Origin: Gordonia polyisoprenivorans NBRC 16320 = JCM 10675
GTDB lineage: Bacteria; Actinomycetota; Actinomycetes; Mycobacteriales; Mycobacteriaceae
DNA: 64,000 nt
NCBI RefSeq assembly: GCF_000241325.1
Contig: NZ_BAEI01000043.1
Span: forward strand, 23,417 to 87,416
Reading direction: 5' to 3'
The position numbers and the translations under genes were made by a program. Position 1 is the first letter of the stretch. Every line of letters starts with the position of its first letter. Under the pieces are notes generated by a model. It searched no databases and was not told the origin of the DNA. It saw only the letters and a list, made by a program, of their open reading frames with translations. Positions 7,934 through 16,673 of the stretch are shown in pieces.

Positions 7934-9613
7934 ATGAGTACGACCGTTTCGAAGCGCGCACCCGCTTCGTCGACGGGCGCGCCGATGACTCACCGGCAGC
8001 GCATCGAAGCACTCGTCGGGCTGCTGCTCGGCATGTTCGTCGCATTTTTGTCCTCGACCATCGTGTCCAACGCATTGCCGGTGATCATCACCGACCTGCA
8101 CGGCACCCAGGACCAATACACCTGGGTTGTCACCGCCACCTTGCTGGCCTCGACGGCCACCACCCCGTTATGGGGCAAGCTCTCCGACCTCATCAGCAAG
8201 AAACTGCTGGTTCAGATCGCTCTGACGGTGTTCACACTCGGCTCGATCCTGGCCGGATTGTCCCAATCGGTGGGCATGCTGATCGGCTTCCGCGTCATCC
8301 AGGGCCTGGGACTGGGCGGCCTGCAGGCGCTCGTCGTGATCGTCATCGCCTCGATGTTCAGCCCGCGCGAACGTGGCCGCTACCAGGGGCCGATCGCCGC
8401 GGTCATGTCGCTGGCCACCGTCGCCGGCCCGCTGATCGGCGGCGTCATCGTCGACACCAGCTGGCTCGGCTGGCGCTGGACGTTCTACGTCTGCGTCCCG
8501 CTGGCGGTGATTGCGCTGCTCGTCATCCAGCGCACCCTGAACCTTCCGGTGATCCGCAAGGAGGTCCGCATCGATTACACCGGCGCCGTGTTGATCGCCT
8601 CCGGGGTCAGCACCCTGCTCATCTGGGTCACTTTGGCGGGCAAGAACTTCGACTGGATCTCGGTGTGGTCGATCGGTCTGGTCGTGCTCGGCCTGGCATT
8701 GATCGCGGCGGCGTTGTTCGTCGAGTCGCGGGCCAAGGACCCGATCATCCCGCTGCGCCTGTTCCGGGACCGGACGATCGCCCTGGCCACCGTCGCCAGC
8801 GTCGCGGTGGGCGTCGCGCTGTTCGGCAGTGCGGTCTTCCTCGGCCAGTACTTCCAGATCGCACGCGGCTACTCCCCGACCTCCGCAGGTCTGCTGATGC
8901 TGCCGATGATCATCGGTTCGATGCTCTCGGCGACGGTCTCCGGACAGCTGATCACCCGATTCGGCCGGTGGAAGGGCTTCATCGTCGCCGGCGCGGCGCT
9001 GATGACCGCAGGATTCGCCCTGCTGTCGACGATCGGCGCGCACACCAACATGGTGCTGCTCGGCGGATACCTGTTCGTCCTGGGCGTCGGCATGGGCATG
9101 AGCATGCAGAATCTCGTGCTGGCAGTACAGAACAACGTGTCCCCGGCCAACCTCGGGTCGGCGACCTCGACGATCACGTTCTTCCGTTCACTCGGTGGCG
9201 CGGCCGGCGTGTCGGTGCTGGGAGCGGTGTTGTCCAATCACGTCGCGGATCTGATTGCCAAGGGGCTCAGCGCACTCGGCGTCGACACCTCGACGACGGG
9301 CTCGGCGGGATTGGCCAATCTCAACGATCTGCCCGCGCCGCTCGCCGACCTGGTCCGCGGCTCCTACGGCGACGGCACCGCCCGGATCTTCCTGGTGGCC
9401 GGCGTGATGGCGGCGATCAGCCTGATCGCGGTGCTGTTCATCAAGGAGGTCGCGCTCAAGACGCACAGCGCGCTCGACGAGCACCTCGAGAACGTCGAGG
9501 TCATGGCCGACGACGAGCAGAAATCGTTGCCGGACAACGTCATCGACGCGGAGCTGATCGACACCGATGACAGCCGGGCGCGGGCCGACGGCGCCCGGGT
9601 ACCGGCCACCTGA
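7934..9613 (+). CDS. MFS drug:H+ antiporter (DHA2, EmrB/QacA type)
   Basis: 559 residues with about 14 transmembrane helices, the DHA2 layout. Motif A (TTPLWGKLSDLISKK) and the QGLGLGGLQAL and GPLIGGVIVDTSWLGWRWTF blocks are characteristic. It should sit in the inner membrane and export hydrophobic drugs or metabolites in exchange for protons. The ATG at 7934 follows GGGAGG. A cytoplasmic acidic tail of about 50 residues follows the last helix. It is downstream of the MarR gene and ends before a strong hairpin terminator. Confidence 0.93.
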   Translation: MSTTVSKRAPASSTGAPMTHRQRIEALVGLLLGMFVAFLSSTIVSNALPVIITDLHGTQDQYTWVVTATLLASTATTPLWGKLSDLISKKLLVQIALTVFTLGSILAGLSQSVGMLIGFRVIQGLGLGGLQALVVIVIASMFSPRERGRYQGPIAAVMSLATVAGPLIGGVIVDTSWLGWRWTFYVCVPLAVIALLVIQRTLNLPVIRKEVRIDYTGAVLIASGVSTLLIWVTLAGKNFDWISVWSIGLVVLGLALIAAALFVESRAKDPIIPLRLFRDRTIALATVASVAVGVALFGSAVFLGQYFQIARGYSPTSAGLLMLPMIIGSMLSATVSGQLITRFGRWKGFIVAGAALMTAGFALLSTIGAHTNMVLLGGYLFVLGVGMGMSMQNLVLAVQNNVSPANLGSATSTITFFRSLGGAAGVSVLGAVLSNHVADLIAKGLSALGVDTSTTGSAGLANLNDLPAPLADLVRGSYGDGTARIFLVAGVMAAISLIAVLFIKEVALKTHSALDEHLENVEVMADDEQKSLPDNVIDAELIDTDDSRARADGARVPAT

Positions 9614-9636
9614 TCGTCCCCCATCGTCCAATACTG

Positions 9637-9669
9637 CAGCGGCTCACGGTGATCCACCGTGAGCCGCTG
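9637..9669. terminator. Perfect 15-bp hairpin
   Basis: CAGCGGCTCACGGTG and its exact complement CACCGTGAGCCGCTG are separated by ATC. It begins 24 bp after the MFS stop codon. There is no run of T, as is common for actinobacterial terminators. Confidence 0.75.
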
Positions 9670-9714
9670 GTCGTCACGGGAGCCTTTCGAGCATCGGCGT
9701 GGCGCGGCGAACAT

Positions 9715-9906
9715 GCGCCCCTCACCGTCCTCACCACCTCGGTCGCGACCACCGCCGCAGCCGCCATCGGCTCGCTCACCACCGGCAGGTCGGTGACCAC
9801 CTGCAGTAACGGTCGTGACGCCGAGGCCCGGGCGCTGGTCGGCGCGCTCGGGGTGAACCTGGTACTCAACGCGGGGTGGAGCGTGGTGTTCTTCGGGGCG
9901 CACCGG
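9715..9906 (+). pseudogene. tspO/MBR remnant with internal deletion
   Basis: The reading frame encodes LTTSVATTAAAAIGSLTTG, like the first helix of actinobacterial TspO. It is joined directly to RALVGALGVNLVLNAGWSVV followed by FFGAHRLG, which matches TspO helix 3 and its WSxxFFG motif. The conserved WY/PPWxPP loop and second helix are missing between them, and the last two helices are absent. This looks like a gene reduced by deletion. Assignment rests on motif memory, so it is moderately certain. The rest of 9670-10015 has no other recognisable content. Confidence 0.5.
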
Positions 9907-10015
9907 CTCGGACCCGACACCGGCGGGTTCGGCATTCGCGGATAGAATTCTCATCGGACGCGGGGGGTCTGAGCCAGTAGCTGTATTCGTGCGCTGCACA
10001 CGGAGGGATGCGCAC

Positions 10016-11302
10016 TTGTCCCCAGAGGCCGACGACCGACGTGACATCCCATCGGGTACCCACACGAGGACCTTCGCCGCGGCGACCGACGCTCCGCCAC
10101 TGAGGCACAGTTGGAGCACGGCAGGTCGTGCGGTCGAGGACGCCGGCGGCAGGGAAATACTGCTCCAGCGTGGAATCGCGATCCTGACAGTGCTTTTCGG
10201 CATCCTGGGATTCATCGCCGCCACGACTCCCGCAGGAACCCAGGGGTCTGCGGTGCGGACGACGATCCTTCTTCTCGTGGTCGCGTCGACGATCCCGGTC
10301 GCCTTCTCTGTGTCCAAGATCAGCTTCGGCAACGTGTGGTGGTCACGCCCTCGGTCGATGCGAGCACACAACCATCTGTTCGTCGCCTACGCCGACATCG
10401 GTGTGGCCGCCGCACTGTGCACCTTTGCGAGTCCACTCCTTGCCCTGCACGGCGCCACCACGTTCGCGGTCGTCGGTGCCTATGTCGCGCACTTCGTCAG
10501 GTTCCGCGTCGTCATCGCTCACTTGGTGTTCAGCAGTACGGTGATCGTCGCGCTCGCGGCACGCGCCGTGTACGACGGTCACCCGATCGGCATGGTGCTC
10601 TACTTCGCGTTGGTGTCCCTGGTCGCCTCGAACGGCATCGTGCTCCTGTTGAGCGCGTACTCGACGGCGTTCAAGAGCACCATGCAGACGCAGCTGGACT
10701 GGGCCAACACCGAGGCCCTGACCGGCGTGCTCAACCGTCGCGGGTTCTCCGTCGCAGCCGACAGCATCGTCGCCGCTACCCCACCCGTCGCCGTGATCAT
10801 GCTCGACGTCGACCGGTTCAAGCAGATCAACGACGCGTACGGGCATTCGGTGGGAGACGCGATCCTGAGCCGGCTCGCGGCGCGCGTGCAGGAGTTGGCA
10901 GGCCCCGATGCCGTCGTCGGACGTCTCGGTGGTGACGAGTTCGCCGTCGCGCTGCGTTCGTCGCCGCAAGCGGTCCGCATTCTCATTCACGCGATCCAGC
11001 AGACCCCGCTCGACGTACTCCGCGGCTCCCCGGTGACGGTGAGCATCGGGGCCGCGATCTACCGGGAGGGGCCGACGCTCTCAGACGAGTACCGCGACCT
11101 ACTCGAGCAGGCCACCGCGCTGGCCGATGAAGCCTTGCTCATGGCCAAGAACGCCGGACGCAACACCCACACCATCATCGATCACGATCACGTGGCCGAG
11201 CGAACACAGGAACAGCGCATCGCTCCGATCGACTCGCTCCGGTCACGCCGACGGCGTCTCATCCATTCGCCGAATACTCACGGACCCGGTCGGCACAGTT
11301 AA
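10016..11302 (+). CDS. Membrane GGDEF diguanylate cyclase (copy 1)
   Basis: About 428 residues. Six hydrophobic segments (roughly residues 50-215) precede a GGDEF domain, with LTGVLNRRGF at its start and the intact active-site motif RLGGDEFAVAL. It should make cyclic di-GMP from two GTP at the membrane. No RxxD inhibitory site is evident before GGDEF. A TTG at 10016 is preferred because GGAGGG lies 8 bp before it; an upstream in-frame GTG at 9989 lacks this. A close paralogue follows in the same orientation. Confidence 0.88.
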   Translation: MSPEADDRRDIPSGTHTRTFAAATDAPPLRHSWSTAGRAVEDAGGREILLQRGIAILTVLFGILGFIAATTPAGTQGSAVRTTILLLVVASTIPVAFSVSKISFGNVWWSRPRSMRAHNHLFVAYADIGVAAALCTFASPLLALHGATTFAVVGAYVAHFVRFRVVIAHLVFSSTVIVALAARAVYDGHPIGMVLYFALVSLVASNGIVLLLSAYSTAFKSTMQTQLDWANTEALTGVLNRRGFSVAADSIVAATPPVAVIMLDVDRFKQINDAYGHSVGDAILSRLAARVQELAGPDAVVGRLGGDEFAVALRSSPQAVRILIHAIQQTPLDVLRGSPVTVSIGAAIYREGPTLSDEYRDLLEQATALADEALLMAKNAGRNTHTIIDHDHVAERTQEQRIAPIDSLRSRRRRLIHSPNTHGPGRHS

Positions 11303-11347
11303 GTGGGCCTAAACGAGGTCTCCACCCAGTCCGGGACGGTTCAGTAT

Positions 11348-11434
11348 CTGCCCGCTGGCGGTCATGAAAACTGCCCATAGCCCGGTCACGAGGGGGCGCC
11401 CGGTGGCGGACACGGTTTTGCCCACTGGGGTCGG
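11348..11434. repeat. Three TGCCC…GGTCA-type repeats, possible IS21-like end remnant
   Basis: CTGCCCGCTGGCGGTCA (11348-11364), CTGCCCATAGCCCGGTCA (11371-11388) and TTGCCCACTGGGGTCGG (11418-11434) are successive variants of one motif. IS21-family ends carry repeated sites of similar look, so an insertion-sequence relic is possible, but no transposase is present. The remainder of the 360-bp gap between the two cyclase genes (11303-11662) holds the palindrome at 11517 and otherwise nothing recognised. Confidence 0.4.
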
Positions 11435-11516
11435 CCACCGGCGGCGGGATTAGGTCTCAGTTAAGTGACACTTTGCGTTCTTAACAAACCGCGATCGTCT
11501 TGAGCATTTGAGCATC

Positions 11517-11537
11517 TTGACAATCCGCAGTTGTCAA
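11517..11537. promoter_or_regulatory. Perfect 7-7-7 inverted repeat upstream of second cyclase
   Basis: TTGACAA (11517-11523) and TTGTCAA (11531-11537) flank a 7-bp centre. TTGACA also resembles a -35 box, but the -10 region about 18 bp on (TCTGAA) is poor. It is a plausible operator for the downstream cyclase gene. The binding protein is unknown. Confidence 0.45.
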
Positions 11538-11662
11538 ACGTCTGAAAGTCACTGTCGCTGTGGGCGCGCAACACCGGCACGAGCGTGGATAACATACAAC
11601 AGATCACATCGGGGGAAGGTCGGCGAACATCTGAGTGCTACCAACAAAGAGAGGTCAATTCT

Positions 11663-12982
11663 GTGTCATCCTCTCTTTCGGGGCAGCATCGCCGCGCCGT
11701 GCGTCGCCGCGGCAACGAGGACGACGGCGCCGGGAACCTCCGCGAACAACAGGTCTCCACATCGGCCAGGTCGGCACTGTTCCTCGCGGGCGGTCGTGAT
11801 CGAGTCGCGCAGTGGGGAATTGCGGCGTTGACGTTGTGCTTCGGCATCGTCGCAGCCCTCGGCACGACAACTCCCGACGGCACCCGCGGATCGGTGGTGC
11901 GCACCGCCGTGGTACTCGCATTGGCCGCCTCGACCATCCCGGTGGCCATCGTGATGACGAGGATGCGTATCTACACCTCGTGGTGGTCGCGGGCGGTGGG
12001 CACGAACTCGCTGACCTCGTTGAACAACATCTTCGTTCTCTACGCCGACCTCGGACTTCTCATCGGACTTCTCTCCGCCCGAGATCCGCTGCTCGCGGTG
12101 CAGGGCAGTGTCCTTTTCGCGGTGATCGGGGGATTTGTCGCGCATTTCGTCCGGCTCGGAGTGATGTACGCGCACATGGCTTTCAGCAGCCTGGTGATCG
12201 TCGGCCTCTCGGTCTGGGCCGGGATCGAAGGCGCAGCGGTGGGGACCGTCGCGTATTGCGTTTTCGTCGCCTTCGTGGCATCCAACGGAATCGTGTTACT
12301 CCTGCGCTCGTACTCTGCCGCGTTCAAGCGGGCACTGCGCACCCAATTGGATTGGGCGAACACCGATCCGCTGACCGGTGTGCTGAATCGCCGTGGATTC
12401 AACTCCGCGGCATCGGAGTTCCTCGAGTCGGGTCGACCCGTCACGCTGATCATGATCGACGTCGATAGGTTCAAACAGATCAACGACGTCCACGGCCATT
12501 CGCTTGGGGATGCGATCCTCAGTCGCCTGGCCACTCGGATCGCTGAGGTCGCCGGGCCCAACGCCGCGACCGGGCGACTCGGTGGTGACGAATTCGCGGT
12601 CGTCGTGCGGGCATCCGGCGACGCGGCCGTCGCGCTGATCGAACAGATCCGTGAAGCTCCGTCCGGTACACAGGGTGATTTCCCGGCCACGGTGAGCATC
12701 GGCGCGGTCGTCTACCGCGATGCGGATCACTCCACGAATCCCGAGCGCGTGAGGCCATCGCTGGCAGAAGCGATGTCGATCGCCGACGCGGCACTTCTCG
12801 CCGCGAAAGATGCGGGGCGCAATACTCATATCGTCGTCGACGCCGACATGTACGACGTCTCGGGCAAACCGGAACCGTCGAAGAGCGCCGGGTGTACTTC
12901 GCGGCCGACCATGCGCGCGCGTGTGCGCCCCCGGCCCGCCGAGCGCATCGCCGCCAACGGCGACGTCGAAACCCTGGTGTGA
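11663..12982 (+). CDS. Membrane GGDEF diguanylate cyclase (copy 2)
   Basis: About 439 residues and a clear paralogue of the preceding gene: the same six-helix N-terminal domain, LTGVLNRRGFN and the active-site RLGGDEFAVVV are shared. It should synthesise cyclic di-GMP at the membrane. The GTG at 11663 follows AGAGAGG with 7-bp spacing; the frame is open upstream to 11585 but without a ribosome site. The last 40 or so residues are basic and low in complexity. The two copies are separated by 360 bp, so this one probably has its own promoter. Confidence 0.88.
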   Translation: MSSSLSGQHRRAVRRRGNEDDGAGNLREQQVSTSARSALFLAGGRDRVAQWGIAALTLCFGIVAALGTTTPDGTRGSVVRTAVVLALAASTIPVAIVMTRMRIYTSWWSRAVGTNSLTSLNNIFVLYADLGLLIGLLSARDPLLAVQGSVLFAVIGGFVAHFVRLGVMYAHMAFSSLVIVGLSVWAGIEGAAVGTVAYCVFVAFVASNGIVLLLRSYSAAFKRALRTQLDWANTDPLTGVLNRRGFNSAASEFLESGRPVTLIMIDVDRFKQINDVHGHSLGDAILSRLATRIAEVAGPNAATGRLGGDEFAVVVRASGDAAVALIEQIREAPSGTQGDFPATVSIGAVVYRDADHSTNPERVRPSLAEAMSIADAALLAAKDAGRNTHIVVDADMYDVSGKPEPSKSAGCTSRPTMRARVRPRPAERIAANGDVETLV

Positions 12983-12995
12983 TAACTCGATTTCG

Positions 12996-13889
12996 CTACT
13001 GCGACTGCGCGTCACTCCCCGGCTCCACCGGGCTCGCCACCGCGCGCGACGCCGCCCACGCCGAGAGCAACCGCAACGCATCCGCCGACGCCGACCCGGG
13101 CATGGCGTTGTAGATGGTCAATGCGTGTCCGGGATCGCTGGGCAGATCCATCGTGTGATACGACAGTTCGATCTCACCGACGGCAGGGTGGGTGAAGTAC
13201 TTGGTGCCCGCGAAGTGCAGGCGAACTTCGTGTTCGGCCCACATCGTCCGGAATTCGTCACTGCGCGTGGCAAGTTCACCGACCAATGACGACAGTGCCC
13301 GAGCATTCGGATGCTTACCCGCCGCCAGGCGCAATTGCGCGGCCGCCACCCGGGCCGCGCCGTCCCAGTTCGGATACAACTCGCGCGACGCGGGATCGAG
13401 AAAGGCGAACCGCGCGAAATTCGCCCGCCCCTGAGAATTGTTGTCGAGCATTGGTGAATACAGTGCGCGGGCAAGATGATTCATGGCCACGACGTCGAGG
13501 AACGGACCGGCGACGAGTGCGGCCGCATCTGTCATCGCGTCGACCATCCATTGCAGGTTCGGGCGGGGCGCCGGGCCACCCGGCCGGTGCCGCGGTACGC
13601 CGCCACGGCTGTTCATCGCGGCGATCAGGTCGAGAAGGTGCGTGTGCTCGGCGTCGTCGAGTTCGAGCACACGCGAGATCGCCTCGAGCACCGACTCCGA
13701 CGGGTTGGCGACCTTGCCCTTCTCCAAGCGCGTGTAGTAGTCGGTGGAGACCCCCGCAAGCATCGCGACCTCCTCACGGCGCAGCCCGGGGACCCGACGC
13801 GCTCCGATCGCGGAGATCCCGGCGTGCTCCGGGGTGATGCGGGCACGGCGGGTCTTCAGCAGATCTCGGAGCTCGTCACGCGGTTCCAC
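12996..13889 (-). CDS. XRE/MmyB-type regulator (copy 1)
   Basis: 297 residues. An N-terminal HTH of the HTH_31 type (VPGLRREEVAMLAGVSTDYY then RLEKGKVANPS) is followed by the MmyB ligand-binding domain, with VAMNHLARALYSPM and LSYHTMDLPSDPGHALTIYN as landmarks. MmyB domains bind fatty-acid-like ligands in known structures. The GTG at 13889 is taken as start; another GTG 9 bp upstream is possible. It diverges from a cupin/aldo-keto reductase pair, which it most likely controls. A second regulator of identical length lies at 17775. Confidence 0.88.
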   Translation of the reverse strand: MEPRDELRDLLKTRRARITPEHAGISAIGARRVPGLRREEVAMLAGVSTDYYTRLEKGKVANPSESVLEAISRVLELDDAEHTHLLDLIAAMNSRGGVPRHRPGGPAPRPNLQWMVDAMTDAAALVAGPFLDVVAMNHLARALYSPMLDNNSQGRANFARFAFLDPASRELYPNWDGAARVAAAQLRLAAGKHPNARALSSLVGELATRSDEFRTMWAEHEVRLHFAGTKYFTHPAVGEIELSYHTMDLPSDPGHALTIYNAMPGSASADALRLLSAWAASRAVASPVEPGSDAQSQ

Positions 13890-14132
13890 ACCGACCACGG
13901 TACGACCTACACCGCATGCGTGGGAGGGGGTCTGTCGCACCCCCGGCTGCCGATAGGGGGTACAGACAGGACCCCCTCCCGCGCTGGCGCGGCACGACCA
14001 CGACGGGGCACCATCGGGGGGTGTCCGCAATCGACATCGAGTCCCGCGTGGTCTGCCACTCCGAGGCTCACGCCCCACGTCCGCCCAACTGACGGACCAG
14101 CCACCTGACAACCCGAAAGGACCTTGATCCCA

Positions 14133-14537
14133 ATGGAAATCACCCGAAGCTCGATCAGCACCGCCAAGGGCCCGGCGGACTGGTTCACCGGCGACGTCTA
14201 CATCGACGCGGTTGCTGCCGCGCCCGCTCCGTCGCGGATCTCGGCGAACCTCGTGCACTTCATGCCCGGCGCGCGTACCTTCTGGCACCGACATCCGTTG
14301 AGCCAGACGGTGTTCGTCACCGAGGGCGTCGGCCTGTGCCAGCGCCGCGGCGGGCCCGTCGAGGTGATCCGGCCCGGCGACCGCGTCCTGTTCGAAGCCG
14401 ACGAAGAGCACTGGCACGGCGCGGCACCGGATCGATTGATGGTGCACCTGGCGATCAACGAGGCCGACGACGATCACGCGGCGGTGCACTGGCTGGAGCC
14501 GGTGAGCGACGAAGAGTACCGGGTGACGCCGCAGTGA
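14133..14537 (+). CDS. Cupin-domain protein
   Basis: 134 residues forming one cupin barrel. The metal ligands are visible in TFWHRHPLSQTVFVTEGVG (HxH plus a later glutamate) and in EHWHGAAPDRL (second histidine motif). Small cupins of this kind act as dioxygenases, isomerases or binding proteins; the reaction is not predictable. The ATG at 14133 follows GAAAGGA at a slightly long distance. The aldo/keto reductase gene starts 70 bp downstream on the same strand. Confidence 0.85.
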   Translation: MEITRSSISTAKGPADWFTGDVYIDAVAAAPAPSRISANLVHFMPGARTFWHRHPLSQTVFVTEGVGLCQRRGGPVEVIRPGDRVLFEADEEHWHGAAPDRLMVHLAINEADDDHAAVHWLEPVSDEEYRVTPQ

Positions 14538-14607
14538 CAGCACACCGCGATCACGTGACGACCATGAGTGACAAGACATTCGAGCTCTCTACGAACGGAG
14601 TACACAC

Positions 14608-15465
14608 ATGACCATCCTCGACGAGACCTACACCCTGTCCAACGGAGTGACCATCCCGAAGCTCGGCCTGGGAACCTGGTTCATCGACGACGACAAAGCC
14701 GCCGAGGCCGTCCGTGCCGCAATCGAGATCGGCTACCGCAACATCGACACCGCGCAGGCATACGGCAACGAACGCGGCGTCGGTGAGGGAGTCCGGACCG
14801 CCGGCGTCGCTCGGGAGGACCTGTTCGTGTCCACCAAGCTCGCCGCCGAGATCAAGGACCACGACAAGGCCGTGGCCGCGATCGACGGATCACTGGAGAA
14901 GCTCGGCCTGGAGTACATCGACCTGATGCTCATCCACAGCCCGCAACCTTGGGACGACTTCCGCGGGGGTGACTACGCCGACGGAAACCGCCAGGCGTGG
15001 CAGGCGCTCGAAGAGGCCCACGGCGCGGGCAAGATCCGCTCGATCGGGGTCTCGAACTTCCTTGAGCCCGACCTGGAGAACATCTTGGAACACGGCAGCG
15101 TCACGCCGCACGTGAACCAGATCCTCGTGCACGCCGGCAACACCCCGACCGAACTGATCGCCTACTGCCAGGCCAAGAACATCGTCGTCGAAGCCTATTC
15201 CCCCATCGCCCACGGCGAGATCCTCACCAACCGCGCCGTGGGAGCGATCGCCGAGAAGTACTCGGTGAGCGTGCCGCAGTTGTGCATCCGCTACACACTC
15301 CAACTCGGCACCGTGTCGCTGCCCAAGACCGCCAATCCCGACCACATGCGCGCCAACGCCGAAGTGGACTTCACGATCTCCGACCACGACATGGAGACGC
15401 TGCGGGACCTGACCGAGAAGGACTACGGCGACAGCGCGGTGTTCCCGGTCTACAGCGGGAAGTAG
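14608..15465 (+). CDS. Aldo/keto reductase (AKR)
   Basis: 285 residues, a single NADPH-dependent (beta/alpha)8 reductase. The catalytic tetrad is recognisable: Asp and Tyr in IDTAQAYGNERGVGEG, Lys in LFVSTKLAA and His in DLMLIHSPQPW. IRSIGVSNF and the cofactor-binding SLPKTANPDHMRAN are also present. It reduces an aldehyde or ketone, or oxidises the alcohol; the substrate is unknown. It follows the cupin gene and belongs to the module divergent from the MmyB-type regulator. Confidence 0.93.
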   Translation: MTILDETYTLSNGVTIPKLGLGTWFIDDDKAAEAVRAAIEIGYRNIDTAQAYGNERGVGEGVRTAGVAREDLFVSTKLAAEIKDHDKAVAAIDGSLEKLGLEYIDLMLIHSPQPWDDFRGGDYADGNRQAWQALEEAHGAGKIRSIGVSNFLEPDLENILEHGSVTPHVNQILVHAGNTPTELIAYCQAKNIVVEAYSPIAHGEILTNRAVGAIAEKYSVSVPQLCIRYTLQLGTVSLPKTANPDHMRANAEVDFTISDHDMETLRDLTEKDYGDSAVFPVYSGK

Positions 15466-15512
15466 CGACGCGGATGAGGACGGGCGTCCGGATCAATGCG
15501 AAGACCGGCCGG

Positions 15513-15908
15513 TCACGCCAGCACCCCGTCCACGAACTGCGCGACCCCGTCTCCAAAGGACCAGTCCTCGCGCGTGTTCGCCGCCACCGAGATCACCAGA
15601 TCGGCACGGCGCAAACCGGTTTCGGTGTGCAAGCGGTCGGCCAGTGCGCCGAAGGCAGCGCGCTTCTGGTCGAGGCTGCGGCCCTGCTGGAAGATCTGGA
15701 TGACCACCGCGTCGTCGGTGCGCTCGAAGCCGAGTCCGGTGTCCTCGAGGATGATTCGTCCAGGTTTGTGCTCGGTGATGATCTGGTAGCGATCGCGCGC
15801 CGGAGCGGCGAAGTGATCGAGCATGACCTCCTGCACCACGTCGGCGAAACGTCGTAGCTCGGCATCTGTTCGACGGCCCTCGGTCACATGGATGTGCACC
15901 AGCGGCAT
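15513..15908 (-). CDS. Tautomerase_2-family protein
   Basis: 131 residues. After methionine removal the protein begins with Pro (MPLVHIHVTEGR), the N-terminal catalytic proline of the tautomerase superfamily. The length and the C-terminal EDWSFGDGVAQFV match the Tautomerase_2 group rather than the short 4-oxalocrotonate type. The ATG at 15908 follows AAGGAGG. It converges on the aldo/keto reductase gene and has two near-identical palindromes in its promoter, so it is tightly regulated, possibly by an unlinked regulator. Confidence 0.88.
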   Translation of the reverse strand: MPLVHIHVTEGRRTDAELRRFADVVQEVMLDHFAAPARDRYQIITEHKPGRIILEDTGLGFERTDDAVVIQIFQQGRSLDQKRAAFGALADRLHTETGLRRADLVISVAANTREDWSFGDGVAQFVDGVLA

Positions 15909-15922
15909 GTGGGTCCTCCTTA

Positions 15923-15965
15923 TTTGTCCTGACAAAGTGTTAGGGTTCCAGTATGTCCTGACATA
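15923..15965 (-). promoter_or_regulatory. Tandem palindromic operators of the tautomerase gene
   Basis: TTTGTCCTGACAAA (15923-15936) and TATGTCCTGACATA (15952-15965) are two palindromes sharing the core TGTCCTGACA, with starts 29 bp apart, about three helical turns. They begin 15 bp upstream of the tautomerase start codon. The arrangement suggests two dimers of one repressor. No regulator gene is immediately adjacent. Confidence 0.6.
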
Positions 15966-16187
15966 TCAGTGTTGGCAATCCCTGCCGACGCCTTCGGCCG
16001 GCCCACTTCGGCGCGACTGCGCGCCACAGACCCGCTTGTCGCGTTCGGGAACTATGCGGTGCACTCATCGAATGACGTCGGTTCGACTTCTCCCACAACG
16101 GATTCAGCATCTCGACGATGTCGGTTATGGTCGTGCGTCAAGCGTCGGTGCCAGTCGGCGCACACAACCGGGGCGGGAGAAGAACAC

Positions 16188-16607
16188 ATGATCATGGGCG
16201 GTCCGCAATTCGCGACGAATCCGACATCGGTGACCTGGCAGCAGGTCAAGCCCGGCATGATGACGATCATCGGGATCTGGGCGGTGGTGACGGTGATCGA
16301 AGTCGCCTCTCTCGCCATCTCCATCGTGGCCGGCTCCGGTCTCGCCGTCGCGGCGACCGGCATCTCTCTGGTCATCTCCGTCATCGCGCTGGCGTCGACG
16401 GCATTCGTGACCCGCGGCAAACTCTGGGCGTGGTGGGTCCTCTATGTCCTCGGACTCATGTCGGGCGTGGCCGTGTTCCAGTCGTTCACCAATCACCTGT
16501 GGATGTCGGTCGCGATCAACGTGCTCGCCTTCCTCACGGTGATGCCTCTGAGTACCGATCCGATCAAGCTCTATTGCGGACGCAAGATCACCCGACGCCG
16601 TCGGTGA
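16188..16607 (+). CDS. Small four-helix membrane protein of unknown function
   Basis: 139 residues with about four hydrophobic helices (for example IIGIWAVVTVIEVASLAISI and WAWWVLYVLGLMSGVAVF) and a basic C-terminal KITRRRR. I do not recognise a family. The ATG at 16188 follows GGGAGAAG with 8-bp spacing. The 280 bp upstream, after the tautomerase operators, contain no recognised feature. The MgtC gene follows 66 bp downstream on the same strand, so they may be co-transcribed. Confidence 0.75.
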   Translation: MIMGGPQFATNPTSVTWQQVKPGMMTIIGIWAVVTVIEVASLAISIVAGSGLAVAATGISLVISVIALASTAFVTRGKLWAWWVLYVLGLMSGVAVFQSFTNHLWMSVAINVLAFLTVMPLSTDPIKLYCGRKITRRRR

Positions 16608-16673
16608 TGCGGTGACCCGTGTTCGACGCGGATCGCGGCCCCCACCACAGGAACCCCGCGCGATAATCGGTGG

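Noticed and set aside
16118..16615. Arg/His/Asp-rich plus-strand frame over the small membrane protein
   Set aside because: Out-of-frame shadow; the hydrophobic four-helix frame from 16188 has a ribosome site and realistic composition.
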